Assembly: GCA_015068525.1 (NCBI GenBank)
Contig: SVKJ01000009.1
Span: forward strand, 1 to 64,000
DNA: 64,000 nucleotides
DNA from: Oscillospiraceae bacterium
Lineage (GTDB): Bacteria; Bacillota; Clostridia; UMGS1840; HGM11507
Direction of reading: 5' to 3'
Positions 16,370 through 26,040 of this stretch are shown here, piece by piece. Numbering within the stretch: the first letter of the stretch is position 1; every line of letters starts with the position of its first letter. The notes under the pieces were generated by a model. It was not told the DNA's origin. It saw only the letters and a list, made by a program, of their open reading frames with translations, and did no database searches. The translations under genes and the position numbers were made by a program.

Positions 16370-17215
16370 ATGGCTAAAAAACCTGTTATTGCTTTAATGT
16401 ACGATTTTGATAAAACTTTAATAACCACCGATATGCAGAATTTTGGGTTTATTCCAAGTCTTGGGCTTACTAAAGACGAATTCTGGAAAGAGGTCAATGA
16501 GTTTACAAAAGAAAATCAGATGGATGCTCTTTTAAGTTATATGTATATGATGCTTAAATTTGCAAAAATTCACGACAAGAAAATTACCAGAGATGAATTT
16601 GTTAAGTTAGGGAAAAATATTGAATTCTTTCCGGGTGTTAAAGTCTGGTTTAAAAGAGTAAATGAATATGCAAAAGAAAAGGGCGCACAGGTGGAACACT
16701 ATGTTATATCTTCGGGGCTTCAGGAAATCATAGAAGGCTCGGATATTTTCCCTGAATTTAAAAGAACCTATGCGTGTGAATATATATATGATGTCAACGG
16801 AGTGGCTGTATGGCCTAAAACAGTTGTTAATTTTACTACTAAAACTCAGTATTTATACAGAATAAATAAGGGAGAATTATCAATTTGTGACGATAATATT
16901 TTAAATTCCTATGTTCCGCATGAAGAAAGAAGAATTCCGTTTTCCAATATGATTTATATCGGCGATGGACTTACTGATGTTCCTTGTATGAAGTTATGTA
17001 AAGTTAACGGAGGTCATTCTATTGCAGTTTATGGGGAAAATCACGATACAGCTGAAAAACTGATAAGAGAATCAAGAGTCGATTTTATAACAAAAGCCGA
17101 CTACACTAAAAATTCCGAACTCGATAAAATAGTAAGAACGATAATTGATAAAATAATTGTGGAAAATAAACTTGACGAAATTCATAAAGAACATAAAAAG
17201 AATTCTATATCATAG
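16370..17215 (+). CDS. HAD-family hydrolase (phosphoserine phosphatase-like)
   Basis: This 281-residue HAD protein has motif I DFDKTL (12-17), motif II as the VISSG segment, and motif IV GDGLTDVPCMK near 205. The cap region between motifs I and II is helical, as in the HAD-IB group. It is probably a phosphatase of a small phosphorylated metabolite, with unknown substrate. The stop codon lies inside the palindromic edge of a transposase scrap, so this element landed directly behind the gene. Confidence 0.8.
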   Translation: MAKKPVIALMYDFDKTLITTDMQNFGFIPSLGLTKDEFWKEVNEFTKENQMDALLSYMYMMLKFAKIHDKKITRDEFVKLGKNIEFFPGVKVWFKRVNEYAKEKGAQVEHYVISSGLQEIIEGSDIFPEFKRTYACEYIYDVNGVAVWPKTVVNFTTKTQYLYRINKGELSICDDNILNSYVPHEERRIPFSNMIYIGDGLTDVPCMKLCKVNGGHSIAVYGENHDTAEKLIRESRVDFITKADYTKNSELDKIVRTIIDKIIVENKLDEIHKEHKKNSIS

Positions 17216-17367
17216 GGAACGACCTGTGTGTCGTTCCCTACGGATTCCATTACAAATAATTCTTCTCTATGTTGTGTACATACCGTTACAAAATATGCTC
17301 CATTCGTGGAATAATCATACCCTCTTAATCTCGTTGGTTTTCGGTTTGGTAAATTTATATCATTCAT
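17211..17367 (-). pseudogene. RAYT transposase fragment ending in its palindrome
   Basis: The minus strand reads MNDINLPNRKPTRLRGYDYS followed by TNGAYFVTVCTQHREELFVM. That closely matches the N-terminus of the RAYT (Y1 transposase) gene at 41247. After about 42 codons comes the palindrome TAGGGAACGAC...GTCGTTCCCTA (17213-17240), and similarity ends there. The catalytic HIH region is missing. This is a 5' remnant, and the palindrome falls at about the same place as in the longer copy. Confidence 0.8.
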
Positions 17368-17368
17368 T

Positions 17369-17611
17369 TTACTTTAATTCCTGTTCAAGATGTTTAAATT
17401 CGTATGTGTTAAAAAAATCTGCTAAAGTTATTCCTAATCCGTCACATAACATCTTCAATGTAACAATACCCGGATTTTTACTTTTTCCATATAGTATATT
17501 CTTAATTGTCGAAGGTGCAATCCCTGATTCGCTTGAAAGTTTATTTATTGTTATTCGTTTTTCCTCACATAAATATAAAATTCTGTTTTTTATTAATTGA
17601 TGTGTATCCAT
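17369..17611 (-). CDS. Cro/CI family helix-turn-helix protein
   Basis: This 80-residue XRE protein has SSESGIAPSTIKNILYGKSK as its recognition region and ends in EFKHLEQELK. It is the closest relative in this window of the third HTH gene of the 8.4-9.4 kb array. GGAGGC precedes its ATG. Upstream lie four TAGGCTA-like boxes, one within a strong outward promoter, so it probably represses a divergent transcript and itself. Confidence 0.85.
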   Translation of the reverse strand: MDTHQLIKNRILYLCEEKRITINKLSSESGIAPSTIKNILYGKSKNPGIVTLKMLCDGLGITLADFFNTYEFKHLEQELK

Positions 17612-17628
17612 TTTAACAGCCTCCTTAT

Positions 17629-17697
17629 AATTTATAGGCTAATTATAGACTAATATTATTGACAATGTAGGCTATATATGATACAATATAGGCTATA
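17629..17697. promoter_or_regulatory. Promoter with repeated TAGGCTA boxes
   Basis: TAGGCTA or TAGACTA boxes occur near 17634, 17647, 17668 and 17690. On the plus strand TTGACA (17659-17664) and TACAAT (17682-17687) are 17 bases apart with a box between and one just after. On the minus strand a TATAAT overlaps the second box, ahead of the HTH gene. This looks like an operator region for the HTH protein at 17369. Confidence 0.6.
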
Positions 17698-17812
17698 AGA
17701 AGACTTTTTAGTAGAAATACAGTAATTGCAAACCCTATTGTTGTCACCAAACAAACTTATTAAAAAAATTCAGCCATTTTAGGGACAATCCCTGAAATGG
17801 CTAAATTTTTTT
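17695..17812 (+). ncRNA. Candidate small RNA
   Basis: A strong promoter at 17659-17687 would start transcription near 17695. The next strong terminator hairpin ends near 17812, giving a transcript of about 115 bases. No start codon with a ribosome-binding site is visible in it. The promoter carries the boxes tied to the divergent HTH gene. The alternative is that the promoter is a remnant and the terminator serves only bofA. Confidence 0.4.
17764..17812. terminator. Terminator with GGGACAATCCC core
   Basis: AGCCATTTTAGGGA (17772-17785) pairs with TCCCTGAAATGGCT (17789-17802), extended by A and T runs on either side. It closes the bofA transcript on the minus strand and any plus-strand RNA. 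Confidence 0.75.
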
Positions 17813-18083
17813 AAATAAAGATAAAAGCCAGTATATAATTTAAAATTACACCGTAAATACCAAAAATTCCACAAATAAAAGTGGTAACAGGGTTTATTCC
17901 TGCAAAAAAATTAAAAGACATAGTAATAAAGTTTATAAGAAACATTAAAACAGAAAAAAGTGTTCCTCTTATTATAACTTTAAAGATCCAGATTAATGGT
18001 TTTTTAAAAAAGAAGATAAGAGTAAATGTAAGTAAAAGGCAAATAATAATTTCTCTTAAGTGTATTATTTCGATATTATTCAA
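17811..18083 (-). CDS. bofA: BofA-like pro-sigmaK processing inhibitor
   Basis: The 90-residue protein has two or three hydrophobic helices and the family signature FFAGINPVTTFICGIFGIYG near the end. BofA proteins sit in the outer forespore membrane and hold back cleavage of pro-sigmaK. It overlaps the YaaL-like gene upstream by 8 bases, the same neighbour order as yaaL-bofA in Bacillus subtilis. No spoIVFB is in this window. Confidence 0.85.
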   Translation of the reverse strand: MNNIEIIHLREIIICLLLTFTLIFFFKKPLIWIFKVIIRGTLFSVLMFLINFITMSFNFFAGINPVTTFICGIFGIYGVILNYILAFIFI

Positions 18084-18354
18084 GAGATTTACTTAAATCA
18101 TAATTTAATCCCTCGGTAAAAACGTCTTTTAAGGAATGTTCCTTTGCTTCCTTCAAAAGATTCTGATACCTTTTTTCTGCTGCATTAAGTTCTAAAATTG
18201 CAAGTTCAACATTATCTGCCCCTACTACCATATCAAAATTATTTCTTGCCCTTTTAAGTTCAAACAGAGCATTTTTAATTCTTAATACTTCTTCATTTTC
18301 CTTTTTTACCGGTTGTTTTAATCTTTTTAAAATTTCAAGATAAAATTCTTTCAT
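18076..18354 (-). CDS. DUF2508 (YaaL-like) protein
   Basis: This small helical protein of 92 residues has the DUF2508 pattern LFELKRARNNFDMVVGADNV with ELAILELNAAEKRYQNLL. The function is unknown. The gene is almost always found beside bofA and near recR in Firmicutes. It overlaps bofA, so the pair is co-translated. Confidence 0.8.
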   Translation of the reverse strand: MKEFYLEILKRLKQPVKKENEEVLRIKNALFELKRARNNFDMVVGADNVELAILELNAAEKRYQNLLKEAKEHSLKDVFTEGLNYDLSKSLE

Positions 18355-18432
18355 TTTATTTTCATTCCTTTGTCATAGAAACTTTTATATTATATTCTAT
18401 GGCAATAAGGGGACAAAATATACCAATTTAAG

Positions 18433-18462
18433 AAAAGAACAGTAAAAAATTACTGTTCTTTT
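18433..18462 (-). terminator. Terminator of the walK transcript
   Basis: AAAAGAACAGTAA (18433-18445) pairs with TTACTGTTCTTTT (18450-18462) around AAAA, directly at the stop codon of the kinase gene. Confidence 0.7.
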
Positions 18463-20339
18463 TCATCATTTGAGTTATCTTCTTTTTCGTTATCGGTTTC
18501 TTCGCTTGTTTCTCTAAGTTCTTCCGTTTGCATATTTTTAAACATTTCTTTATCATCAACGGCAATATCAAGCCTTTTTCCGTCAACCGGGAGAACAATA
18601 CATACTTCGGTTCCTACATTTTCTTCACTTTCAATGTAAATATCCCCGCCAAAAGCAAGAATCATTTCTCTTGAAATTGCAAGTCCCAAACCTGTACCGC
18701 CCTGTTCTCTTGACCTTGCCTTATCAACCCGGTAAAATCTTTCGAAAATACGCTCCAGATCATTTTTTGGAATACCTATTCCATTATCCTTTATTTTTAT
18801 ATAGATGTTTCCATAAATTGCTCTTACAAATACGTCTATAATACCGCCTTTTGACGTGTATTTAATAGAGTTTGAAATAATATTTATAAGAATTTGTTCA
18901 AGCCTGTCTTTATCCATAAATAAAGGTGGAAGTTCGTTCATTTCGTGATAAGTAAGTTTATGGTCATACTTATTTGCTTCAATCTTCATTTTACTTACAA
19001 CATCAAAGATAAGTTCGGATACATTTATGTACTCCCTGTTTGCTAAAATTATCTTACTGTCAAGTTTGGATAAAGTGAGCAGGTCGCCTATAAGCCTTGT
19101 CATACGGTCGGCTTCTTTGTTTACAACATCTAAAAATCCAATTTCGGTTTCTCTGTCAAGGTCATTTTCTCTTATTGTTTCAATGTATGTTTTAATTGTA
19201 GTAATAGGAGTTTTTAGTTCGTGGGAAACATTGGCAACAAATTCTCTACGTGAATTTTCAATGTTTTCCTGTTTTGTTATATCCTGAATGACCACCATTA
19301 CGCCACGGTATTTTTCATTTTCAAATTTAAAAGGGCTTATTTCAAGTCTTAAGGATTGGTCATTAACATTTATTATTCTCTGTTCAACCTTGTGGTCGTC
19401 AAGATATATAAAATCCCCGATATATAAATCGTCAAAAAATTTAGTGAAATACTCATCAAAATTTATTTCCTTTTCGTTTTTTATTCCTAAAAGACGTTTG
19501 GCGGCAGGATTTATAACAATAGATTTTCCGTCAGCATCAAAAGCAATAATACCGTCAGACATATATCTCATAACAGTTTCTAATTTGTTTTTCTCAATGC
19601 CAAGTTCATTAACGCTTGTAGCAAGAGCATCTGACATATACTTAAATGTGTTGGAAAGAATACCGATTTCGTCATTTTCCTTAACTGACGGAACGGTTTC
19701 AAATTCTCCTTTTGCAAGTTTCTCAGCATGCTTTGTAAGTGTAGTGATAGGTTTTGAAATAGTTCTTGATAAAAATATTCCAAGAAGTATAGCAATCATA
19801 ACTCCTAAAAGCAATGACTGGAGCACCATACCTATCATATTTTTTATAACATCATTCATTGCATCTTTAGAATCGACAATGTAAATAATGTATAAGGGTT
19901 TTGAATCTTTAATAATAGGAATGGCATACTCCATAATCTGACTTGATGCTTCGGTCTGGATACCGACTTTTCCTGTCAAAGCCTCAGAAATGGCAGGAGT
20001 TTTTGCAAGTGATTTGCCTTTTTTACTGTCTGTACCGTTTATATATGCGCCTGTTAAGCCATCTAATATATAGTAATTTCTATAGGAATAATCAATTCCG
20101 ATATTAGCACTGTACGCGTTAAGCATAACTTCTAATTCTTCAACGGGTTTTTCGTTTGAACATGCATTTTCAAGTTGTTCTATAAAAACATCGTTAAAGG
20201 TAGAAGAAATTCTTGTACGGAATTCAGTGTGATAATAAACATTTATATTGTTTATAAGGAAAGTTCCCAGTACCGACATAATTGCAATTATGATAAGTAC
20301 AAATATAAGAACTAATTTTTGTTGAATACCTTTTAACAT
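18450..20339 (-). CDS. walK: WalK-like sensor histidine kinase
   Basis: The 629-residue kinase has TM1 (10-30), an extracellular sensor region (31-165), TM2 (168-190), HAMP (190-245), PAS (250-355), HisKA with the phospho-His at 373 (VSHELKTP), and an HATPase domain with DNGIGI and GGTGLGLAIS. An acidic tail follows. This is the layout of WalK/PhoR-type kinases. It lies directly downstream of its response regulator. In Firmicutes the WalRK system controls cell-wall hydrolases. Orthology is likely but the walHIJ genes are not alongside. Confidence 0.8.
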   Translation of the reverse strand: MLKGIQQKLVLIFVLIIIAIMSVLGTFLINNINVYYHTEFRTRISSTFNDVFIEQLENACSNEKPVEELEVMLNAYSANIGIDYSYRNYYILDGLTGAYINGTDSKKGKSLAKTPAISEALTGKVGIQTEASSQIMEYAIPIIKDSKPLYIIYIVDSKDAMNDVIKNMIGMVLQSLLLGVMIAILLGIFLSRTISKPITTLTKHAEKLAKGEFETVPSVKENDEIGILSNTFKYMSDALATSVNELGIEKNKLETVMRYMSDGIIAFDADGKSIVINPAAKRLLGIKNEKEINFDEYFTKFFDDLYIGDFIYLDDHKVEQRIINVNDQSLRLEISPFKFENEKYRGVMVVIQDITKQENIENSRREFVANVSHELKTPITTIKTYIETIRENDLDRETEIGFLDVVNKEADRMTRLIGDLLTLSKLDSKIILANREYINVSELIFDVVSKMKIEANKYDHKLTYHEMNELPPLFMDKDRLEQILINIISNSIKYTSKGGIIDVFVRAIYGNIYIKIKDNGIGIPKNDLERIFERFYRVDKARSREQGGTGLGLAISREMILAFGGDIYIESEENVGTEVCIVLPVDGKRLDIAVDDKEMFKNMQTEELRETSEETDNEKEDNSNDEKEQ

Positions 20340-20372
20340 AATAATTCTCCTGATAACTTTCTAAATGGCTGT

Positions 20373-21080
20373 TTATTTTATAGACTTAAAGTAATACCCA
20401 AGTCCTCTTTTTGTTACCACATATTCAGGTTCGGAAGAATTATCTTCAATTTTTTCTCTTAATCTTCTTACTGTAACATCGACTGTTCTTACATCTCCTA
20501 AATATTCATAACCCCATACCTGTTCGAGTAAGGCTTCACGGGAGAATATTTTTTCAGGTTTTTTAGCAAGATACTCTAAAAGTTCAAATTCACGTCTTGT
20601 AAGGTCGATGGGATTTCCGTCTTTTGTAACTTCATATCTTTCTGAATTGATAACAAGACGTCCCATTTTTATAATGTTTGACTCATCTTCAGCTAAAGCG
20701 AATGCTTCAGAAATATTTCTTCTTAAATTAGCCTTTACTCTTGCCATAAGTTCTCTTACACTGTATGGCTTTGTGATATAATCATCAGCCCCAAGTTCTA
20801 AACCTAACACCTTATCAATCTCATCTTCTCTTGCTGTAACAAGTAAAATAGGGATTGATTTTTTATAAGTTCTTAATTCTCTTAAAACCTGAAAGCCGTC
20901 CATTTTAGGAAGCATAACATCTAAAAGAACAAGGTCAAAATCTTCTTCTTTGGAAAGTTTAAGACCTTCTTCTCCGTCAAAAGCCTGTTTGGTTTTATAG
21001 CCTTCTTTTTCTAAATTGAATTTCAGAATATCGGATATTGGTTTTTCATCTTCAACTATTAAAATATACTTTTCACTCAT
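20373..21080 (-). CDS. walR: WalR-like OmpR-family response regulator
   Basis: The 235-residue regulator has a receiver domain with acidic residues at 10-12, the phospho-acceptor Asp54 (LLDVMLP) and a conserved Lys in YITKPYS. The winged-helix output domain (about 135-230) has the VDVTVRRLREKIE recognition region. It is 32 bases upstream of the kinase gene and only 2 bases downstream of mnmG, so expression is tied to mnmG. Confidence 0.85.
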   Translation of the reverse strand: MSEKYILIVEDEKPISDILKFNLEKEGYKTKQAFDGEEGLKLSKEEDFDLVLLDVMLPKMDGFQVLRELRTYKKSIPILLVTAREDEIDKVLGLELGADDYITKPYSVRELMARVKANLRRNISEAFALAEDESNIIKMGRLVINSERYEVTKDGNPIDLTRREFELLEYLAKKPEKIFSREALLEQVWGYEYLGDVRTVDVTVRRLREKIEDNSSEPEYVVTKRGLGYYFKSIK

Positions 21081-21082
21081 AA

Positions 21083-22954
21083 TTATTTATTCCTTTCAAG
21101 ATAAATTAAAAGAACTGAAATATCGGCAGGGGAAACTCCTGAAATTCTTGAAGCCTGACCGATTGACTGAGGTTTAATAAGATTAAGTTTCTGCCTTGCT
21201 TCAAGCCTTAAGCCTGAAATCTTATCATAATCTATATCATTAGGCAAAAGTTTTTTATCAAGTTTTGCTACTTGCTCAGCCTGAGCAATCTGCTTTTTAA
21301 TATATCCATCGTATTTAATTTGTATTTCCGCTTCCTGCCACACAGCTTTTTTTAGTGGTGGACGGGTTTTATCTACAGGCTCAAGTATTTCATAGGATAT
21401 TTCAGGACGTCTTAAAAGTTCCGACAGTTTAATCCCTGTTGTAATATTTGAACTGTTATATTTTGTGAGTAATTCGTTTACTTCTTTAGAAGGAGAAAGT
21501 GAAATCCCATTTATTCTTTCAATTTCACGTTCAATCTGTTCTTTTTTATCTAAGAAATTCTTATAACGTTCTTCGGATATAAGACCTATCTTGTAGCCTG
21601 AAGGTGTAAGCCTTAAATCAGCATTGTCCTGTCTTAAAAGAAGACGGTATTCGCTCCTTGCAGTCATCATTCTGTAAGGCTCATTAGTGCCTTTTGTAAC
21701 AAGGTCATCAATAAGTGTGCCTATGTATGCTTTGTCCCTTTCTAATATAAATGGCGGCTTATCTTTAATTTTTAGTGCCGCATTTATTCCTGCCATAAGC
21801 CCCTGTGCTGCGGCTTCTTCATACCCTGATGTTCCGTTGAATTGACCTGCTCCGTATAGCCCTTCAATTTTTTTAAATTCCAATGTAGGGTATAGTTCAA
21901 GAGGATTGACACAGTCGTATTCTATCGCATAAGCACTTCTTGTAATAATAACATTTTCAAGTCCTTTAATTGAACGGTACATTTGTTCCTGAACATCTTC
22001 AGGAAGAGAAGAGGACATTCCCTGAACATACATTTCTTCAGTATCAAGTCCCATTGGCTCAATAAAAACCTGATGCCTTTCTTTTTCTTTAAATCTTACT
22101 ATTTTATCTTCAATTGAAGGACAGTATCTTGGACCTGTTCCTTCTATTTTTCCGCTATATAAAGGGGAACGATGAAGATTATATAAAATGATTTTATGGG
22201 TTTTTTCGTTGGTATATGTAAGATAGCAGTTTTCTTTGTTTTCGCCTATGTAGTCATTTTCAAATGAGAACGGAACAATTTCCTCGTCGCCTTTTTGTAC
22301 TTCCATTTTGGAAAAATCAACACTTCTTTTTAAAACTCTGGCAGGAGTACCTGTCTTAAATCTTAAAAGTTCAATTCCCATATCTCTTAAAGAGGAAGAT
22401 AACTTATTGGCAGGGAACATTCCGTCAGGTCCGCTTTCTTTTTCGTAATCACCTATTATAATCTTGCCTTTTAAAAAAGTTCCTGTTGCAATAATAACTG
22501 CTTTGGTTTTTATGATTGCTCCTGTTTCAGTTTCAACGGATTCTATTTTGCCAAAAGAATCCAAATTGATTTTAACTATTTCCCCTTGCTTTATAAATAA
22601 ATTTTCCTGCATTTCAAGGGTGCGTTTCATTTCATTTTGATATTTTCGCCTGTCTGACTGAACGCGAAGGGAATGAACTGCAGGACCTTTGCTTTTATTT
22701 AACATTCTTGACTGAATAAAAGTCTTGTCTGCACATTTTCCCATTTCTCCGCCCAAAGCATCAATCTCTTTAACAAGATGGCCTTTGGCAGTTCCGCCGA
22801 TATTAGGATTGCAGGGCATATTAGCAATCATATCAAGGCTTATTGAAAAAAGATATGTTTTTACGTTAAGTCTTGCTGATGCCAAAGCGGCTTCACAACC
22901 TGCATGGCCTCCACCGATAACTACAACATCGCAACTGTCTTTTATATAACTCAT
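21083..22954 (-). CDS. mnmG: tRNA uridine-5-carboxymethylaminomethyl(34) synthesis enzyme MnmG
   Basis: The protein is 623 residues from ATG 22954, which has GGAGAAGA upstream. A longer open frame to 23056 would run through an intergenic palindrome and is not used. The FAD motif [20 protein letters not shown] is at the start. [23 protein letters not shown] and the [10 protein letters not shown] segment are characteristic. With MnmE it modifies wobble uridine in tRNA. No mnmE is present here; it heads the operon with walRK instead. Confidence 0.95.
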   Translation of the reverse strand: MSYIKDSCDVVVIGGGHAGCEAALASARLNVKTYLFSISLDMIANMPCNPNIGGTAKGHLVKEIDALGGEMGKCADKTFIQSRMLNKSKGPAVHSLRVQSDRRKYQNEMKRTLEMQENLFIKQGEIVKINLDSFGKIESVETETGAIIKTKAVIIATGTFLKGKIIIGDYEKESGPDGMFPANKLSSSLRDMGIELLRFKTGTPARVLKRSVDFSKMEVQKGDEEIVPFSFENDYIGENKENCYLTYTNEKTHKIILYNLHRSPLYSGKIEGTGPRYCPSIEDKIVRFKEKERHQVFIEPMGLDTEEMYVQGMSSSLPEDVQEQMYRSIKGLENVIITRSAYAIEYDCVNPLELYPTLEFKKIEGLYGAGQFNGTSGYEEAAAQGLMAGINAALKIKDKPPFILERDKAYIGTLIDDLVTKGTNEPYRMMTARSEYRLLLRQDNADLRLTPSGYKIGLISEERYKNFLDKKEQIEREIERINGISLSPSKEVNELLTKYNSSNITTGIKLSELLRRPEISYEILEPVDKTRPPLKKAVWQEAEIQIKYDGYIKKQIAQAEQVAKLDKKLLPNDIDYDKISGLRLEARQKLNLIKPQSIGQASRISGVSPADISVLLIYLERNK

Positions 22955-23006
22955 TATAAATCTTCTCCGTGATAAAATAGGGATGTTAAAAACCTTAAGA
23001 CCGATT

Positions 23007-23036
23007 GTAGGGGAGGGCATCCGTGCCCTCCCGTAA
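23007..23036. repeat. REP-like palindrome GTAGGGGAGGG...CCCTCCCG
   Basis: GTAGGGGAGGGC and CCCTCCCGTAA flank a short loop. It shares the GTAGGGGAGGG/CCCTCCCG arms with two copies inside the RAYT gene at 41247. A GCAAAATG-rich repeat block follows. It is an intergenic copy upstream of mnmG. Confidence 0.75.
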
Positions 23037-23154
23037 ATGCAAAATGCAAAAGGCAAAGTGCAAAATGAAGGTAAAGATATTTTTTAAAATCTTTGGAATT
23101 TATACTTTTTGCTAAATTCGTTCATTCTGAAACTTTTTTCTATCCCTTTAAATG

Positions 23155-23192
23155 GAGGTGTTTAAAAAATTAACTTTTTAAACACCTTCCTT
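23155..23192 (-). terminator. Terminator of mreB
   Basis: GGAGGTGTTTAAAAA pairs with TTTTTAAACACCTTCC across a 6-base loop just after the mreB stop. Confidence 0.7.
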
Positions 23193-23196
23193 TATG

Positions 23197-24234
23197 TTAG
23201 TTCATATTTTCGTAATTTTTTCTTTCTGCAACACTTGTTCCTGCAGCCTGAATAATATCCATACTTTCTAAAGACACACCTGTACCAACAGCAACGCAAG
23301 TGGTAGGATCTTCTGCAATTTTTGCAGGAATACCCGTTCTTTTTTCTACAAGTTTATCAAAACCTTGCATAAGTGCTCCGCCGCCTGTTAAAACTATGTG
23401 ATTGGTAGCAATATCCCCTACAAGTTCAGGAGGAGTTCTTTCTAAAACATCGTGAATAGCATCAGCAATAGAATTTGCCGCTTCACTTAAAGCATCGATT
23501 ATTTCATCACTTGACAGTTCAAGTGTATTAGGAAGCCCTGTAATAAGATTTCTTCCTTTAATTGTGGTTTTTAAAGTTTCGGAAAGAGGAAATACACATC
23601 CGATACTTGTTTTAATCTGTTCGGCAGTTCTTTCGCCGATAAGTATATTATAGTTCTTTCTTATATATTTAATTATAGCGTCATCAAAAGTATCGCCTGC
23701 AATTTTGATAGAACTTGAAACAACAACCCCGCCCAAAGATATAACTGCAATATCGGTAGTACCTCCGCCAATATCAACAATCATATTTCCGTTAGGTTCA
23801 GATATATCGATTCCTGCACCTATTGCAGCGGCAATCGGTTCTTCAATGACATAAGCCCTTTTAGCACCTGCCTGGAGTGCAACGTCTAAAACGGCTCTTT
23901 CTTCAACCTCAGTAACGCCTGAGGGAACACATATAACGATGTTTGGTTTGAAAAATTTTGAAAAGTTAACTTTTGATAAGAAACTTTTAAGCATTTTCTC
24001 AGTAGTATCATAGTCTGAAATAACACCATCTCTTAAAGGACGGATAGCAACAATATTACCGGGAGTTCTGCCTATCATTTTTTGTGCTTCGTTTCCTACG
24101 GCATAGACTTTTCCTGTAACCTTGTCAATAGCAGCAACGGAAGGTTCTCTTAAAACTATTCCCTGACCTTTGACATAAATAATTACAGTTGCAGTTCCTA
24201 AGTCTATCCCTATATTTTGCCTGAAATTAAACAT
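23197..24234 (-). CDS. mreB: Rod-shape protein of the MreB/Mbl family
   Basis: This 345-residue actin-like protein starts FRQNIGIDLGTATVIIYVKG and has the phosphate and adenosine motifs MIVDIGGGTTDIAVISLGG and LTGGGALMQG. It polymerises under the membrane and guides cell-wall synthesis. mreC and mreD do not follow, so this is a solitary copy of the Mbl/MreBH kind. It has a perfect consensus promoter and its own terminator. Confidence 0.9.
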   Translation of the reverse strand: MFNFRQNIGIDLGTATVIIYVKGQGIVLREPSVAAIDKVTGKVYAVGNEAQKMIGRTPGNIVAIRPLRDGVISDYDTTEKMLKSFLSKVNFSKFFKPNIVICVPSGVTEVEERAVLDVALQAGAKRAYVIEEPIAAAIGAGIDISEPNGNMIVDIGGGTTDIAVISLGGVVVSSSIKIAGDTFDDAIIKYIRKNYNILIGERTAEQIKTSIGCVFPLSETLKTTIKGRNLITGLPNTLELSSDEIIDALSEAANSIADAIHDVLERTPPELVGDIATNHIVLTGGGALMQGFDKLVEKRTGIPAKIAEDPTTCVAVGTGVSLESMDIIQAAGTSVAERKNYENMN

Positions 24235-24274
24235 ATAAAAAACTCCTTAATTTTATCTTAAAAAAATCATTTTT

Positions 24275-24303
24275 ATTATACTACACTAAAAAAAGTTTGT
24301 CAA
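24275..24303 (-). promoter_or_regulatory. Consensus promoter of mreB
   Basis: Minus-strand TTGACA (24298-24303) and TATAAT (24275-24280) are separated by exactly 17 bases, about 40 bases before the ATG. Confidence 0.8.
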
Positions 24304-24400
24304 TTAAATTTGGTTACTTTAACTTTGCAGGTTGACTTATATTTCAAGTTATTATAAAATATACATATAACATACATTTTTAAATTAGGGAGGTATTAAA

Positions 24401-25999
24401 TTGCCGGAATCTAAAAAGAAAGGCACTAATTTTTTAATAGGTGCATTTATTATTGCTCTGTCACATATCCTTGTTAAAATTATAGGTGCAGTTTACAAAA
24501 TACCTTTGGATGGTCTTATTTTAAAAACTGAAGGTATGGGTATATATTCTTCTTCCTATACTATATATAACTGGCTTTTTGTTATTTCAACTGCAGGGCT
24601 TCCTGTTGCTATATCCAAAATGGTTGCAGAAGCCAGGGCGCTTGGAAAATTAAAAGAATCGGAGAAAATTTTTAAAATATCCAAAATTCTTTTATTCTTT
24701 GTCGGAATAACCGCATTTCTTATAATGTTTGTATTTGCTGTGCCTTTTTCCAGACTTATAAAAGCAGAGTCAAGTTATCTTACTATGATGGTTATGGCTC
24801 CAAGTTTGTTCTTTGTTGCAATGTCAAGCAGTTTCAGAGGCTATTATCAGGGGAAGGAAAATATGCTCCCGACTGCTATCTCTGAAATTATAGAAGCACT
24901 CTTTAAACTTATATTCGGTCTTTCTTTTGCGTATTTGGCAATGAAGTTATGGAACAAAGCCTATATAGGTTCAGCAGGTGCAATTTCAGGAATAACACTG
25001 GGGACATTTTTCAGTTTCTTATTCCTTGTTATATACCATAAAAATAAAAAGGAAGTTATAAAGATAAGCGAATTTGACGATACTGTCAGTTCGTCAAAAA
25101 CTATCCTTATAAAACTTGTAAAACTTGCTATCCCTGTTACATTAGGCGTTTCGGTTTTTACATTAACGTCACTTATTGATACTGCAATGGTTATGAATCA
25201 ACTGTATGGTCTTGGCTACGAAGAGATGCAAAGGCTCTCGATGTTTGGATATCTTAACCGTGCAATCACTCTTTTTAATCTTCCGCCAACTGTTATTGCT
25301 TCAATTGCAATTTCTATTGTTCCTGCAATTGCATCTGCTATTGCAGTAAAAGACGAAAAGAGTGCACATAAAAATGTTCAGTCCGCACTAAGACTTACGG
25401 TTCTTTTTGCAATGCCTTGTGCAGCAGGACTAAGTTCTCTTGCAAAACCTATACTGACATTATTATATCACGATGGCAACTATTCATTTTTACTTAATGT
25501 GATGGGAATTGCTACTTTGTTTGTAACAGTTGTTCAGGTTTCCAATGCAATTTTACAGGCATACGGGAAAGCATGGATACCGGTTAGAAATATGTTTATA
25601 GGCGGAGTAGTAAAAGTTGTTGTAAATTTAGTGCTTGTATCCCGTCCTGAATTTAATATTAACGGTGCACCGATTGGTACGACTTTATGCTATTTTACTG
25701 TTATGACACTTAATATTATGTCTATAAAAAAATATTCAGGTGTAAAATTAAGTGTATCAGGTTTTGTAGTAAAACCACTTATACTTGGTATTGTAACAGC
25801 AGTTTCTGCCTTTTATTCATATAATGTTTACGAAGGATTTTTGGGTAACACCATAGGTGTATTTGCTTCTATCTTAACTGCAGGTATATGTTATCTTTTT
25901 GTAATGCTTTTAATAAAATCTTTATCTAAAGATGATATACTTCTTCTTCCTAAAGGGAATGATATTTGTAAAATTTTGGAAAAATATAAGCTGATTTAA
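24401..25999 (+). CDS. Polysaccharide flippase of the MurJ/SpoVB (MVF/MOP) family
   Basis: The 532-residue membrane protein has about 14 hydrophobic helices and typical motifs such as IIGAVYKIPLDGLIL, STAGLPVAISKMVAEARALG and FRGYYQGKENMLPTAISEII. These mark the SpoVB/YtgP group, which moves lipid-linked wall or polysaccharide precursors across the membrane. Start is TTG with GGGAGG upstream. Whether it serves vegetative wall or spore cortex cannot be told from sequence. Confidence 0.85.
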   Translation: MPESKKKGTNFLIGAFIIALSHILVKIIGAVYKIPLDGLILKTEGMGIYSSSYTIYNWLFVISTAGLPVAISKMVAEARALGKLKESEKIFKISKILLFFVGITAFLIMFVFAVPFSRLIKAESSYLTMMVMAPSLFFVAMSSSFRGYYQGKENMLPTAISEIIEALFKLIFGLSFAYLAMKLWNKAYIGSAGAISGITLGTFFSFLFLVIYHKNKKEVIKISEFDDTVSSSKTILIKLVKLAIPVTLGVSVFTLTSLIDTAMVMNQLYGLGYEEMQRLSMFGYLNRAITLFNLPPTVIASIAISIVPAIASAIAVKDEKSAHKNVQSALRLTVLFAMPCAAGLSSLAKPILTLLYHDGNYSFLLNVMGIATLFVTVVQVSNAILQAYGKAWIPVRNMFIGGVVKVVVNLVLVSRPEFNINGAPIGTTLCYFTVMTLNIMSIKKYSGVKLSVSGFVVKPLILGIVTAVSAFYSYNVYEGFLGNTIGVFASILTAGICYLFVMLLIKSLSKDDILLLPKGNDICKILEKYKLI

Positions 26000-26040
26000 G
26001 TAAAAAAAGAAAAAAATTCAATCTTTTAACAAAGAAAGTA

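Noticed and set aside
17157..17600. 147-codon plus-strand open frame
   Set aside because: It overlaps the HAD gene end, the RAYT fragment and the HTH gene on the opposite strand. It is a shadow of those.
22955..23056. Upstream extension of the mnmG reading frame
   Set aside because: It runs through the REP-like palindrome and lacks a ribosome-binding site. The ATG at 22954 has GGAGAAGA and matches the normal MnmG start.
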